DNA of 64,000 nucleotides from Strigamia acuminata (taxonomy: Eukaryota > Arthropoda > Chilopoda > Geophilomorpha > Linotaeniidae). The DNA is taken from the NCBI GenBank assembly GCA_949358305.1, contig CASHSZ010000139.1, positions 1 through 64,000 on the forward strand, read 5' to 3'. The stretch's first letter is position 1, and each line of letters begins with the position of its first letter. The notes under the pieces are model-generated. The model worked only from the letters and a program-made list of their open reading frames with translations. It searched no databases and had not been told where the DNA came from. The position numbers were made by a program, and so were the translations under genes. Positions 11,301-22,000 of this stretch are shown piece after piece.

Positions 11301-11697
11301 GCCCATTCCGCTTCTGCCAACCGTTGCCATCCCAGCCCCTCCCCTTGGGATGAACTGGAATGGCGTGTTCGCAGCATCGCTTGGTGTCCGCCAACAACCA
11401 GGATTGGTTTTGCGTGCTGCGGCACAAAGTAATCGTAGGGTGGTCAAGCCACCTGCGAATCCCCAACCCAAGATCGGTGCCCGTACGTCATTTACACCGC
11501 AGCATGCCAAACTAATCCAGGAGCACCTGCACCGATTTGTAGACAATAATGGAAAGTTTGTGTCCGATTTGATGCATCAAGCGCTGGAAGAAATTCCCGA
11601 CCTAAAAGACATAAAGGATGGTTATAGGGCCAAGCAGATCCGAGATAAGGCGAGGGGCCTTCTAAAAAAAATGTGCATTTTATCGTGCAATGAATAA
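8393..11697 (+). CDS. Multi-exon tyrosine recombinase, Crypton-like (copy 1)
   Basis: Predicted nuclear DNA strand-exchange enzyme. I infer exons 8393-9619, 9688-9861, 9924-10091, 10154-10321, 10383-10550, 10613-10975, 11039-11230 and 11300-11697. All introns are GT-AG, 61-69 nt and phase 1, and the joined frame has no stop before TAA at 11695. Exon 1 holds an N-terminal core-binding region and the catalytic domain. Counting residues from 8467, Arg206 lies in NAARQG, Arg320 in YRKG, His344 in MGHN, and the nucleophile is Tyr353 of DKYY, nine residues after the His as is usual. The His of the usual HxxR box is replaced. A Ser/Arg-rich linker follows, then a C-terminal domain of about 65 residues. 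There is no reverse transcriptase, so Crypton-type rather than DIRS. The first coding exon and start ATG are not identified. Confidence 0.85.
9688..10612 (+). repeat. Tandem exon-plus-intron duplication inside the recombinase gene
   Basis: A 229-230 bp unit is repeated. Each copy is a 168-nt exon (56 codons) opening GTG GAA GGT GAT and closing at CCG, followed by GTATGC, with a 61-62 nt intron ending AAACAG. Copies start at 9924, 10154 and 10383. The exon at 9688-9861 shares the 3' half and intron, and the exon at 10613 shares the 5' half. The exon is symmetric (phase 1-1), so any copy number keeps the frame. The encoded repeat is rich in Ser, Arg and Pro with a basic patch (VKRTRQ) that could be a nuclear localisation signal. 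Copies differ by only a few bases, so the expansion is recent or homogenised. Confidence 0.88.
11300..11697 (+). CDS. Terminal exon: conserved C-terminal domain of recombinase copy 1
   Basis: The exon follows the acceptor TTTCAAACAG and completes a split codon. After a proline-rich stretch it encodes SFTPQHAKLIQEHLHRF, then a variable loop, IPDLKDI and QIRDKARGLL. The same pattern recurs at 26930-27110 and 29385-29570. Length and helical spacing resemble a Myb/SANT-like or other small helical DNA-binding fold, but the tryptophans typical of Myb are absent, so this is only a suggestion. Confidence 0.8.
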
Positions 11698-12379
11698 GAA
11701 ATGTTTTAAAACCAAATCATATTAGAAACCATTATTTTCACTATACTTTCAAGTCTCGCTCGTCTCGGCATCTCAGGCTTCCTTTCTTTTAGGAAATCTC
11801 GGTCTTGTTAAACCGAGATTTCTTCACAGGATTGTAAACGATATTGCAAAAAGAAAAAGTACACTTTACGTCACGAGTCGTAACGACTCATAACGTCGTT
11901 GTAACGTTTTCTATTGTATTTCGTTTCACACGTGACAGCTACAAATGTGACAATTCGTCAACAAAACGTTTCTTTTTTTTTACTATATAACGAGAAAAAA
12001 CAGTTTCTCTCAGAAACAGCGTTGTTTAAAAATTTACAAATAACAAATTAACCCAAATAAAATTTATTCTTCCTAAAAATTGGTCTTTTTATGCCAAAAA
12101 CATCTGAAATTACTAAAATCTTGAAAAAATCATCAAAAATGACAATGGCGTAAAAAATACATCTAAGATAACTAAAATCGTGCAGAAAGAAACACTGAAA
12201 ATGACATATTCGTGCATAAGAACGACTAAAATGATTAAATCGTGGCCAAAAAACATCAAAAATGACATTTTTGTCTAGAAAAAACATCGGAAATGACTAA
12301 AATTGCGCAAAAGTATGTTTTTGGATCGAATCTAAATTTTGGACTCAGTCACGTACAAGATTGATCTCCAAAAAAAACA
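11698..12379. other. 3' flank of recombinase copy 1, non-coding
   Basis: No gene. It holds the hairpin at 11793-11822, a possible core promoter (TATATAA near 11983 with a TCAGA about 25 bp on), and from about 12060 to 12300 imperfect 30-bp repeats of the type AAAATCGTG ... AAAAATGAC. The 3' end runs into poly-A at 12380. Confidence 0.5.
11793..11822. other. 11-bp stem hairpin downstream of recombinase gene
   Basis: GAAATCTCGGT and ACCGAGATTTC form a perfect 11-bp inverted repeat with an 8-base loop, about 100 bp after the stop codon. It resembles a histone-type or terminal hairpin only in shape. Its role is unknown. Confidence 0.6.
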
Positions 12380-12453
12380 GAAAAAAAAAAAAAAAACCTA
12401 ACCTAACCTAACCTAACCTAACCTAACCTAACCTAAACCTAACCTAACCTAAC
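12380..12453. repeat. Poly-A joined to interstitial telomere tract (ITS1)
   Basis: Sixteen or so A residues are followed without a gap by CCTAACCTAACC repeats, about 11 units with one AAACCT variant. The orientation is the same as the terminal telomere. A poly-A tail abutting telomere repeats is the configuration left by telomere-targeting non-LTR retrotransposons (SART/TRAS type in moths), but no reverse-transcriptase frame is present upstream. Confidence 0.9.
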
Positions 12454-14108
12454 TAATGCTAACTTTGGAGCTAACAAATAATTGGCCATTTTAGATCCGG
12501 TCCTAACAACAGATCCACAGTACTGTTCTTCTTTGCTAACATTTCTTTGGTGATCTAATGAATCACACCACCATTTGCTAACAGAACTAATGGTTGCTGG
12601 CCATCACCTGTGGAGAGAAACAGTTACAATGAACAGTCATTAGAACAGTTTCTTACGTGCAAGCCAAAATAGACACAGCAGACAGGCATTAGATCTGTTT
12701 GGCAAATTCCAAAAATGGGTGCTCTTCAGGGAAAGACACAAAGATAAGTTTAGTCCCGCCCCCCCCCAAAAAAAATGCCCATAAAATGCAGCATTAGGTG
12801 CCATAAATATGTCTGTGGATATGGTATTGCAATTTGGAAAACAAACAAAACGATTTGGCCAACTATTATTCCCTCATGTAACAAACAAAAACACAGACAA
12901 TAAACACAACAACACTGTTTCAACTTTCCAAGAAGATGCCGCTCATGACATATTACAAAAATTTAAGAAAGCAACAGAAGGAGGAGGAGAAGAAGATGGA
13001 AGAGGAGGAAGTTGCCAAAAAGGTTGCTGTGCCAACATTACTAGCTGCATCCAAAAATTAAAATATTTGTGTTTTTACAATTTTAGTTTAAGTGTGTTTT
13101 AAGTTTAAATTTTGAGTGTGAGAATTTTAACTCTATTTTACATCATTGATCACCTGATATGTAATCAATTCCAAAATGTAGCATATAATACTCTCCAAGT
13201 GATAGAAAGAAGTACGCATTGTTGGGATGTTATTATTTGCAGTTGGATTTAAAATTTCTATGCCTTGCTGGCAGAAGTGAGGTAGAAAATTTAAAAAAGT
13301 ATGACCAACTGGCACCAGAGGTCATTTCCAGCATCAATTCCAAGATGAAGTGATTGGACAAGAAAGAAGAAATTAATTAATAAAGCATCTAAATAATATT
13401 TGTTATCAATCTTAGTTAGGAAAACACCAAATTTTATGGTTTGAATAAGAATTGTGTAACTACTTAAAAACATGTACACAGGTGAGCTACCTGTTTTCAT
13501 GAAAGGTCTTCAGAAATTGAAATTCAAAATTTTTGTATTTATGTTTTATGAGTGTGTAGTACAAAAATTAAAAATATAACAGGAAGTGATGTGATAGGTT
13601 GTGAAGTGATGTCATGTAACTACAGATAAAATTTAAATTTGTGAGTGCTGGAATTTTCATAAAACTTTGTTTGAAATAAAATGTGAATATAATTACAGAA
13701 ACCAAAATACACTGTTGAGTTCAGTACAGTGCAGCTGAACAGTAACATAAAGGGACGCCAGAGATTGCACCAAACCTTACAGGAATTCGCCTTCATTCTG
13801 CTGAAACCAGAGAAAAGACATTACAGGGAAGAGGTAGCTGAATTGGACCAAGAGGAAGAACAAGAAAAGGCAGAAGAATTTGTCCAAAAGGAGGAGCAAG
13901 AAAGACAAAAGGACAAACCAGTGGTACTAATTTTCCACAAGTTCTCCACAACTTCTCTACAAGAACATGCATTTCTTTTTTCAAAAACAGAAAGAATTAT
14001 ACTTCAAACTTCGGAAGAAGGACGAAGAAGATGAGGAAGAGGTGGGTGGAAAAGTGTGTTTGGATTAAACACAGGCATTCCTATTCAATATCTGTAAACG
14101 AAATTTCA
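12454..14108. other. Region with only weak, unrecognised open frames
   Basis: Two modest plus-strand frames exist: 12809-13102 (97 codons, ends in a hydrophobic tail) and 13729-14034 (101 codons with a Glu/Gln/Lys-rich stretch ELDQEEEQEKAEEF that would form a coiled coil). Neither matches a family I know, and neither has clear exon borders. Either could be part of a spliced gene leading to 14116. Confidence 0.35.
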
Positions 14109-14115
14109 GGATGAT

Positions 14116-14388
14116 ATGTACCACGAGGAGGAAATCCTCCACATCCTGGAGGGGGATAAGGAAGGCTTGTCGCCGTCGTCCCTTGGCTCGTCGCCGTCGC
14201 CCCTTGGCTCGTCGCCTCTTTTATCTCCTGATCTGGAAGCGCTGGTTTTTCAGCCACCATTTTCATCTCCATCCATTCCGCTGGTGGAGTGGTGGGATGC
14301 CCGGCTCGCTGAGCTGGACGAGCAATTCCCGTTGGCATCATCTCCACCACCGGCCTCACCGACATCCAGCTCAGAGGGCGTATTTTGA
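14116..14388 (+). CDS. Small acidic Ser/Pro-rich protein, unrecognised
   Basis: Ninety codons from ATG to TGA. The ATG lies seven bases after a good splice acceptor (GAAATTTCAG at 14100-14109), as at the 29124 gene, where an acceptor TTATTTCAG precedes GAAGACATTATG. The N-terminus is acidic (MYHEEEILHILEGDKEG), followed by a repeated PSSLGSSPS motif and a second acidic segment WWDARLAELDEQF. No domain recognised. The similar acceptor-to-start layout and acidic/proline-rich composition suggest a relative of the 29124 gene that lacks its C-terminal domain, but this is inference. Confidence 0.4.
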   Translation: MYHEEEILHILEGDKEGLSPSSLGSSPSPLGSSPLLSPDLEALVFQPPFSSPSIPLVEWWDARLAELDEQFPLASSPPPASPTSSSEGVF

Positions 14389-15699
14389 TAAGACGGAGGA
14401 TTACCGACAGCCGAACGTGCCATATCACCTTTTGGGTTTGAGTCAAGTTTGAAGTGTTTGATTGTTTGTCGTCATATCGTTCGCGTGATTTATTTATTGC
14501 ACACTTCAGGATATGTGCGAAAAGCGTGCTAATGTTTAATAGACCGATATTGTGATCAACTGATTGTGAATGTTATCCACTTGCTTGTATCGTTTATTCA
14601 TATTAGCACGTGTCGTCTGCTCGAAAGAGCTTGTGTTGTTTTACATTTTCCATTATGCTATCAATTATATTTGCCGGTGCTTTTTTCTTTTGTAAAGGAT
14701 AAATCAAGGTAATAAACCATTGATTTATCCTATGGTTATATTCGAGTGCAATTCAGCCTCGAAACATGTTTCATTTCGCTTATGTTCAGTTATTAAAACA
14801 TGGCAGGCGCATGTCGGTATCCCGCACCAGTTTAATTGCCTTATTAACTTTATTTCGGGTCATGAGAAGCCGGGATAAACTCTTTTTTACCTCCTCCCAC
14901 ACCACCAAACTGAGAAGAAAAGAAGAAATATTTGAAATGTAAAAAAAGTATTTTATCTTGAGTGTACATTTAACAGTCAGATGGCTCTGTTACAGGTTGG
15001 ATGTATTTTTGTTACTAGATGGCACTTCTCTCTGTAATGCAAAAAGAAAAGAAAATATCTGAACCCCCAAACATAACGTAGAGGTTTAAAAACACCTGAA
15101 CTTTAATTAGAAGAAAAGACAGAAAATATAAAAAAATAAAAAAAAAACCCTCCAATATTTCACATTCCCAAAATAGCCTTTCCTACCAAACAATCATATG
15201 TCAAAACAACACTCCTAAGCAAGAAAAGAGGGAGAAGAGCAATAAATCCTAGCTGCCAATGAGCTGCTAGCACTAGTCACTAGAGCTAATAAACCCTCAG
15301 ATGAACACCAAACACCAACTACCCAACACCATAGACCTTCTCATGGCTGCTTATGTGGAAACACACCTAAAAGGTAAGACAAGCTGTGTAGGAACAGATA
15401 AATGAGTGAAATCAGTGTCAATAATTAGTAGCAAGCTGCGGTGTGAACCAGCACGACCAGGGTCCTTTAAATGTTTTTCAAATCTGTTGGTGCAATTTTT
15501 GTGTCCAAAAAAAAAAAAAAAAATGGATCAGCATTAAGTGGTTAAACAGCACCTGTTTTCACTCGTAAATGTATTTTCCTTTCACATATTTCATACCAAC
15601 AAACAGGGTAAAAAATTAGTACATTTCACAGCCATTTTAAAAGTGGAAACGGAAAGGATAAATTTGATATTAAAAAAAAGTGACCAAGTACAAGAAAAA
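14389..15699. other. Non-coding stretch with one strong hairpin
   Basis: No supported gene on either strand. Contains the hairpin at 14696-14731 and a poly-A run at 15509-15523. The region from 15450 contains a partial copy of sequence seen again at 15890-15960 (TTTAAATGTTTT ... AATCTGTTGGT). Confidence 0.5.
14696..14731. other. 12-bp stem hairpin
   Basis: AGGATAAATCAA and TTGATTTATCCT form a perfect 12-bp inverted repeat around a 12-base loop. It could be the core of a small foldback element. No function assigned. Confidence 0.6.
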
Positions 15700-16480
15700 A
15701 TTTAAATGGAAGTATTAATTAATTATTCCCCCAGCAAATAGTAAAAGGCATGGTTGGTTGTATGTGTTTCCCACCAAACCTAACAAATATGTGTTCACAC
15801 CTAAGCCTGCAGCAATACCCAAACAGCTGCCTATCTGTCAGAACAAAATTAGTGTTTTCTTTCTCTCTGGTGTCAACTACATGGAAGAATGACACCACGA
15901 CTAGGATCTTTTAAATGTTTTGCAAATAAGTAAACATTAAATCTGTTGGTTTAATTTTTGTGTTGACAAAAAAGAAAAAGAAAGTGCTATCTGTCTGTCT
16001 GCTTCGGCGGTTCTCTGTGTGGAGAGTGTTTTGGGTGTGTTTCTTCTTGGAAAATGAATATTTTTTTTTCTTCCCTTTATTATGTATTCAGCCGAATAAC
16101 CTCACCACAGGGGCCCAAAAAAATTGTTTTGTTTACCCAGCAGGAAACGAAAATCTGTCCGACGCCACATCAAATGAAAACACTGTGACAAAACAAACAG
16201 ACAAAGACAAAAACAGCAGCAAAAAGCTACCAGGTCGAAAAAAAAGAAATGGGAGTATTAATTAATTAAGAAAAGGGCTGAAATGTGTATTAGCCGCCAA
16301 CAATAGACAAGGGAGTTTGGAACCAAACAAACATGTGTCCATATCACAATACCCTGCTTATGTGTCAGGACAGAATTAGTGTTTTCTTTCTCCAACCTGG
16401 TGTCAACTACATGAAAGAATGAATAAATGTTTTTCAAATAAGTAAGGTGCACGCAGAAGTATAGAATAATTAGTTTTGGG
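15700..16480. repeat. Direct duplication flanking a broken recombinase 5' end
   Basis: The sequences near 15710-15960 and 16250-16450 are diverged copies (shared GTATTAATTAATTA, ATTAGTGTTTTCTTTCTC, GGTGTCAACTACATG and TTTTTCAAATAAGTAA). Together with the recombinase remnant between them, this looks like a tandem duplication of roughly 540 bp with a truncated second unit. Confidence 0.6.
15960..16256 (+). pseudogene. Truncated 5' part of a recombinase element (copy 3)
   Basis: This stretch aligns with 24870-25215 of recombinase copy 2: the A-rich run and GTGCTAT, the TCTGTCTG stretch, TTGGAAAATGAATATTTT, CCTCACCA..GGGGCCC, the intron end TTGTTTTG..ACCCAGCAGGAAA, and the coding start LSDATSNEN..KQTDKDKN. 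The small exon present at 24971-25060 is missing here, and the coding sequence ends after about 25 codons at AAAAAAGAAATGGGAG. It is a dead fragment and shows that this family has further members. Confidence 0.75.
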
Positions 16481-16594
16481 GAATTATTTCTTTTGGCGTT
16501 TCTTCTGGAATCCAACCATTTTTTAAATAAATGTATTTTGACATTAGAATTCATTTTCAATAAATGGGATTAGAAGTTTTGGAGAAAAAAAAAT

Positions 16595-16642
16595 TTGGTA
16601 CTTATTTAACATAAAAATGGGGGTGACTTAAGCATAGAATAT
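16595..16642 (+). mobile_element. Left part of a foldback/MITE-like element split by the gypsy insertion
   Basis: The sequence ending CTTAAGCATAGAATAT is the outer inverted repeat of an element whose remainder starts at 24205. Joined across the gypsy element it reads GCATAGAATATTTTAGGTTTG, whose mirror copy ends at about 24445 (ACCTAAAATATTCTATAC). Confidence 0.7.
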
Positions 16643-17186
16643 TGTTACGAGCGCAGACCTCGCTGTACGACAGCGGGCCTAAACGCTCTGTTTAGAGAAT
16701 TAATTCTGAAAGCTCTCACTAGGCACACTGGAGTTTCCAAATCCGCTCACCAGTTGTCACTGTGTTAATTATGCACAGGGCAACTGGACTAATCAATCAA
16801 GTAGAGCGGGGGTGGACCCAGAGTTTACCTGGTGAGCTAAGTGGGTTTGAGAGGGCAGAAATGTTCTGAGCCTCAAACAGTTAACATGGTAAGTAAAGGC
16901 TTCTGTGGACCAGCGCACACAGCGCTTGGTCCCACCCCGCCTTTCCAAATTCATAGAGATATAATTTGATTATCATTCTTGCTTTCTTGCTTTATGTTTA
17001 TGTAAAATAAAGGATTATGTTTATCATTTGATTTTGTTAAGTTTGTAATAAGTCCCATAGAATAAAAGAGATTTATTTAAATGATAAATCAGTTCTCTCA
17101 ATCATTTCACCTAAAGGATTTCAAGGTCTTTGCTAAATTAATTAGCATTTGTTATGTGTGTGGATCACCCCAACCCACACGTAACA
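16643..17186 (+). repeat. 5' LTR of gypsy element
   Basis: 544 bp, TGTTACGAGC to CACGTAACA. Contains an AATAAA poly-A signal at 17006-17011 and a strong splice-donor match (CATG then GTAAGTAAAG, GT at 16889) that could give a spliced subgenomic RNA for the third ORF if it lies in the transcribed part. Confidence 0.97.
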
Positions 17187-17996
17187 AAGTGGTGGAGATG
17201 CGGAATTAAAAGACCCTGTATAATTGCTTTATTTAAGAGCTAAAATGTTAGTAAAAATCTGGAATTTTGAGTAAAATAGTTGAAAATTTGTCCCTGAAAA
17301 TGAGTAAGGTTGAGAAAGCAAATTGCCTATAATATTATCAGATTTGAAAGCAAATAAAGAGACTTGTGAAGATCAATTTTAGTGTGAAAATTGAGAATTG
17401 GGAATGAATATTTAATTATCTTGTGAAAAAAGTGTTGAATATTTAATTATCTTGTGAAAAAGTGTTGAATATTTAATTATCTTGTGTAAAAGTGTTGAAT
17501 ATTTAAGTGTTTGAGTTGAAACTGAGCATGAATGTTAAATGAGTTTGCATGTTACTGAATATTTAATTAGTTGAAAACAATTAAACAGTATTTTAGAATT
17601 AAAGCCTAGTTTTAATGATAAATCATTTTAAGGTTATACATATTTTGAATAATTTTAAGAATTGTAAATAGTTTTAAAACAATTTTAACTCATGCACAGT
17701 TATAAGTAATAATATTATGAATTATTTTCTTTTCTCCCTAGCATGGTGAAAGTGTTTTAGTGATTAGTGTTTCACAGGTGAGGTGAATTTGTGTTTTGTG
17801 AGTGTGTGCCTTCTATGGTTGGAGTGGATCCATATTGAAGCTGGATCCTTCAAATATAACATTTCGCAAGAAATCATCAAGTATAATTGCGGAAGACAGA
17901 GAGCGACACTACACATTAACAACAGAATTCAAGTCTGATGAACATTTGGATAGTGAGATAGAACCAGAGGATAGTGAACCTCTAGAAGAAGTCAAG
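17187..17996 (+). other. Gypsy untranslated leader
   Basis: About 800 bp between the LTR and the gag ATG, AT-rich, with an imperfect 40-bp tandem repeat (GAATATTTAATTATCTTGTG, about four copies, 17400-17505). The gag frame is open upstream of the chosen ATG back to about 17802 but lacks an ATG there. Confidence 0.6.
17190..17203 (+). other. Probable primer-binding site
   Basis: TGGTGGAGATGCGG begins three bases after the LTR end. Its TGG start fits pairing with the CCA end of a tRNA. I could not match the acceptor-stem complement to a particular tRNA with confidence. Confidence 0.6.
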
Positions 17997-19064
17997 ATGG
18001 CGACTAGCTCAACTGCAACGTTGGAAACCCTATTAAAAGGACTAGTAGTGCAAAAGCGCAATCCAGTCAATTATGATACCAGAACGGGGAACATTGACGA
18101 ATGGATTGTTGGTTATGAAGCGATTGTTGCTACGGATACGGAACGTGCCAAGCATCTGCCGATTGTAATGAAGGAAGATGCGCTCTCCTGGTACGTCGAG
18201 CAGCTACAAGCTAACCCTAGCTGGGCTTGGGACGAATGGAAAGCAGCATTGCAGAAAAAATTCCGCCGTAGGCCCGAGCACGTCCTCAATACCCTACACG
18301 CTCTTAAGCATGAAGAAGGGACAGCCATTGACTTTATTAAGAAAGTTCTCCACTTGTGTTCATTTGCCAGACCAGCCCTCAGTGAAACCCAGAAAATCAA
18401 CTATGTCTATCAGGCTATGAAACAGCCGATAAAAGACAGGTTGATGACAGTTTTTCCTACAGCTATGGATGATTTGATGGAAAGAGTTCAGCTTTATGAA
18501 GCCCATGGAGTGAAGGAAGATCCGTCGACAGCTTTACTGACCCTTGTACAGAAACTTGTGGCTGACAAGGCGACCGTCGCACCGTCAACTTATTTGACTG
18601 GAGTGGCAGAAGCCCCAAAGTCGCTCGCAGAACTTGTAGCAGAAAACAACTTTCTAAAAGAACAGAATATGTTTTTGCAGAATGGCGTATTGCAAGAGAC
18701 GATCTCTCCAATTTTCCATCAAGGGACTTGGTTTACCCCAGTCAACAATCAGCGTCAAGGAGGAAAATTTTTCCAAGGAACCCAGCAGAAGCAGCAGCAA
18801 TTCCAGCAAAGTTCTCCGCAGAACTGGCAGAATTTTCAGCAGCAGCAAACTGGACCCGGATGTTTCCATCAGCCCAACTGCACCTGCTGTGCGTCACAAA
18901 ACAGAGGTGGCGGTGGGAAGAGGCGTGATACTTGGCGTTATAATAATAAGAATAATGAAGAAAATAACAGTAACCAAGGAAATGGTCCTGCTAACAATAA
19001 CAGCGGTAATAACCAAGCAAGAAATCCACCTGGGAATCAAAAACAACAGAACCGGGGAAACTAG
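17997..19064 (+). CDS. gag: Gypsy Gag polyprotein
   Basis: Structural protein that assembles the cytoplasmic virus-like particle and packages element RNA. I chose ATG 17997 (context CAAGATGG); the frame is open further upstream but without ATG. It encodes 355 residues. The central part has the retrotransposon-gag capsid pattern (IDEWIVGYEAI, DALSWYVEQL, W..W..ALQKKF). The C-terminus is Gln/Asn/Gly-rich. In place of a CX2CX4HX4C zinc knuckle there is only CFHQPNCTCC followed by Gly/Arg (RGGGGKRR), so RNA binding may rely on this basic region. The stop TAG at 19062 directly follows the slippery heptamer at 19055-19061. Confidence 0.9.
   Translation: MATSSTATLETLLKGLVVQKRNPVNYDTRTGNIDEWIVGYEAIVATDTERAKHLPIVMKEDALSWYVEQLQANPSWAWDEWKAALQKKFRRRPEHVLNTLHALKHEEGTAIDFIKKVLHLCSFARPALSETQKINYVYQAMKQPIKDRLMTVFPTAMDDLMERVQLYEAHGVKEDPSTALLTLVQKLVADKATVAPSTYLTGVAEAPKSLAELVAENNFLKEQNMFLQNGVLQETISPIFHQGTWFTPVNNQRQGGKFFQGTQQKQQQFQQSSPQNWQNFQQQQTGPGCFHQPNCTCCASQNRGGGGKRRDTWRYNNKNNEENNSNQGNGPANNNSGNNQARNPPGNQKQQNRGN
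19055..19061 (+). promoter_or_regulatory. -1 ribosomal frameshift slippery site GGGAAAC
   Basis: G GGA AAC in gag phase is a textbook X XXY YYZ heptamer and lies immediately before the gag stop TAG (19062-19064). Slipping back one base enters the pol frame, which is already open from about 18929. I do not see an obvious strong stem directly downstream, so any stimulator is unresolved. Confidence 0.85.
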
Positions 19065-22000
19065 TAGTGCCACAAAGACAGTTAAAAAGTAGGCGTAGGA
19101 GAAGAAGAATGAGAAGGAAGTTGGAAATAGTTGACATTAACACCACTGAAGAAATGCTGACAATACCTGTCGTAGTGAACAATTTAGAAGTCAAAGGTGT
19201 ATTGGATTCAGGTGGATATAGAAATATTATAAGTGAGGAACTGGCTGATAGATTGCAACTGTCACGTCGGCTTTGCCCTTATATCAAATTGAGGGTAATT
19301 GATAACTCCTTAATATCTCCTGAAGGAATTGGGAAAATTACAGTCACTATTGGAAGATTGGACTACAGCATGGAGGTATTAGTAGTGCGGGGATTTGGTC
19401 ATGAGCTCTTACTAGGTGATCCTTTCCTCAAACAAGCAGGGTGTGTGTTGGACTATGACCGACGGAAGGTCTTTGTGGGGCGAAAAAGTGAAGGATTTAA
19501 ACCGGAAGTTTTTCCAATGTCAAGAAATTATTTGGAACAAACATTTATTGGCAGACTTACTAAATCAATAAAAATTCCAGCAATGCACGAATGCATGCTT
19601 TTCATTGGAGTGAACAATAATAAAACTAATGAAGATTTGTTTGCAGAGCCATTATCCAATTTGACTGATAGATTGGGAGTAATTGGCTGTAAAACTCTAA
19701 CTACATTTAAGGATGGATCAGGCATAATGCGAGTTGCGAATCCGACGAAGAAGGCGGTTTATCTGCAGAAAGGAACAGCGATTGCCAAGGCATACCACGT
19801 CATTGACATTGGTAGTTTTGAGGAGCAGCCACCTAATGGCTTGAACTTTGATTCCGCCGTGTCAAGTGATCTACTGGATACAAACCAAAAGGAGCAGCTG
19901 AAGAGCCTACTGCGTAAGAATGAAGATAGATTTGCCACTTCAGATCAGGATTTAGGCAGAGTAAAGGTCTACAAGCATAAAATAGACACAGGTGATGCAC
20001 AGCCAATTCACCTGCAGCCATATCGCCGATCCATGAAAGAGAAAGAAGTCGAAGCAGAGGAAACCCAGAAACTGCTTGAAATGGATGTAATCAGAGAGTC
20101 CGAGAGTCCATGGAGTGCGCCAGTGCTTTTAATTAAGAGACGTGATGGCAAATGGCGGTTTTGTGTTGATTGGAGGCGGCTGAATGCAGTGACTAAGAAG
20201 ATGGTTTACCCACTCCCCCGAATCGACGACACCTTAGACCAACTGTCAGGTGCGAAGTATTTTTCCATGATGGATTTAATCCAGGGATATTTCCAAGTCG
20301 AGATTGATGAGGAGGATAAGGAAAAGACTGCGTTCACAACGTCTTCCGGTCATTACGAATTTAATGTACTGGGCCAGGGCTTGTGTAATAGTCCTGCGGC
20401 ATTCCAAAAGCTCATGAACAAAGTGCTTGGTAACCTCCTAGGAAAAGTGTGTATAGCCTACTTGGACGATCTGATCATCTTTTCAAAGACATTCGACCAG
20501 CATTTGGTTGATTTAGACAACGTCTTTTCGAAATTGCGCACGGCGAATTTAAAGGTCAAATTAAGTAAATGCACTTTTGGAACGGATACCATTAAGTATT
20601 TGGGACACGTCATCAATGCAAAAGGAGTTTCACCGGATCCACGTAATTTGGAGTCCGTGGCGAAGTTCCCAAAACCAACAACAGTAAAGCAGTTGCAAGG
20701 ATTTCTTGGATTATGTTCTTATTATCTCAAATTTATTCGTGGTTTTTCAGACGTGTCCAAGTGCCTTGTAAATCTGACAAAGAAAGAAGAAAAGTATGAT
20801 TGGGGACCGCCACACGATGAAGCGTTCCAGAAGCTGAAGACGGCCCTAACGACAGTTCCAGTGCTGGCTCATCCAAATTTCAGCGAGCCCTTTATGATCT
20901 CTACTGACGCCAGTGCATATGGATTAGGAGTTGTGCTGAAACAAAAGATAAATAAACAAGAACATGTCGTAGCCTACGCTAGCCGACTGCTTAGCAAAGC
21001 AGAGCAGAATTATGATACGACAGAACGTGAGTGCCTTGCGATCATCTTTGGCATACAAAAGTTCCGACCTTACTTGTATGGCCAAAAATTCTACGTTATT
21101 ACGGACCATTCAGCGTTGCAGTGGCTCAAAACTGTGAGAAATCCCAACGGACGACTCACCAGATGGTCACTCCAATTGGTGGACTATGACTACGAGGTCA
21201 TTCACAAGAGTGGTAAAAAACATCAAGATGCAGATGCGTTAAGTCGTATTCCTGAGGCAGTGGGCGAAGAAGAAATAATTGATTTACCTTTGTTGCTACT
21301 GGAAAATCTGGACCTACCTGCCGAGCAGCGAAAGGATCAGAAGCTGAAGGAATACGTTGATGCACTTCGAGATATTGAGCGCCTTTCGAAAAAGAAGAGA
21401 CGATCTTTACAACAGTTCGTGCTCCAGGATGAAGTTTTGTTCAGAAGGAAGAATTTCCTGGGCAACGAAAGGTTACTACTGGTTGTGCCAAAACACCTAC
21501 AGCAAGATGTTCTGCACGAGATGCATGATGGCCTTCCAGGAGCTCATCTGGGCCTGTCGAAAACTTGGAAAAGAATAAGCACCAGATTCCATTGGCCCAG
21601 AATTTATGCAGAGGTCAGAGACTACGTCTTGTCCTGCAAGAAGTGCGCTGCAGCAAAAACAGATACCACACCACCAAAAGGATTATTGCAGCCCTGGACA
21701 ACCGTGACCAGACCATTCCAAAGAGTAGGAATGGACACTTTAGGAAAATTCCCGACTTCAAAGAAAGGGAATAATTATGTGTTTGTTATGACGGACTATC
21801 TATCTAGAGCGGTCTGTGCGAGAGCGTCACCAACTTGCACGGCCATTGCAGCAGCGGATGCTTTAGTTTATGAGATAATGGTGAAAGAAGGATCTCCAAG
21901 GGAAATTCTGACTGACCGTGGTACAGAATACAGAAATGAATTGATGGAGGAGGTCTCGAGACTCTATAAATCAAAACATAAAACAACTAGCGGATATCAT

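Noticed and set aside
17190-17203. Assigning the gypsy primer site to a specific tRNA
   Set aside because: The acceptor-stem complement does not match a cytosolic tRNA that I can name with confidence.
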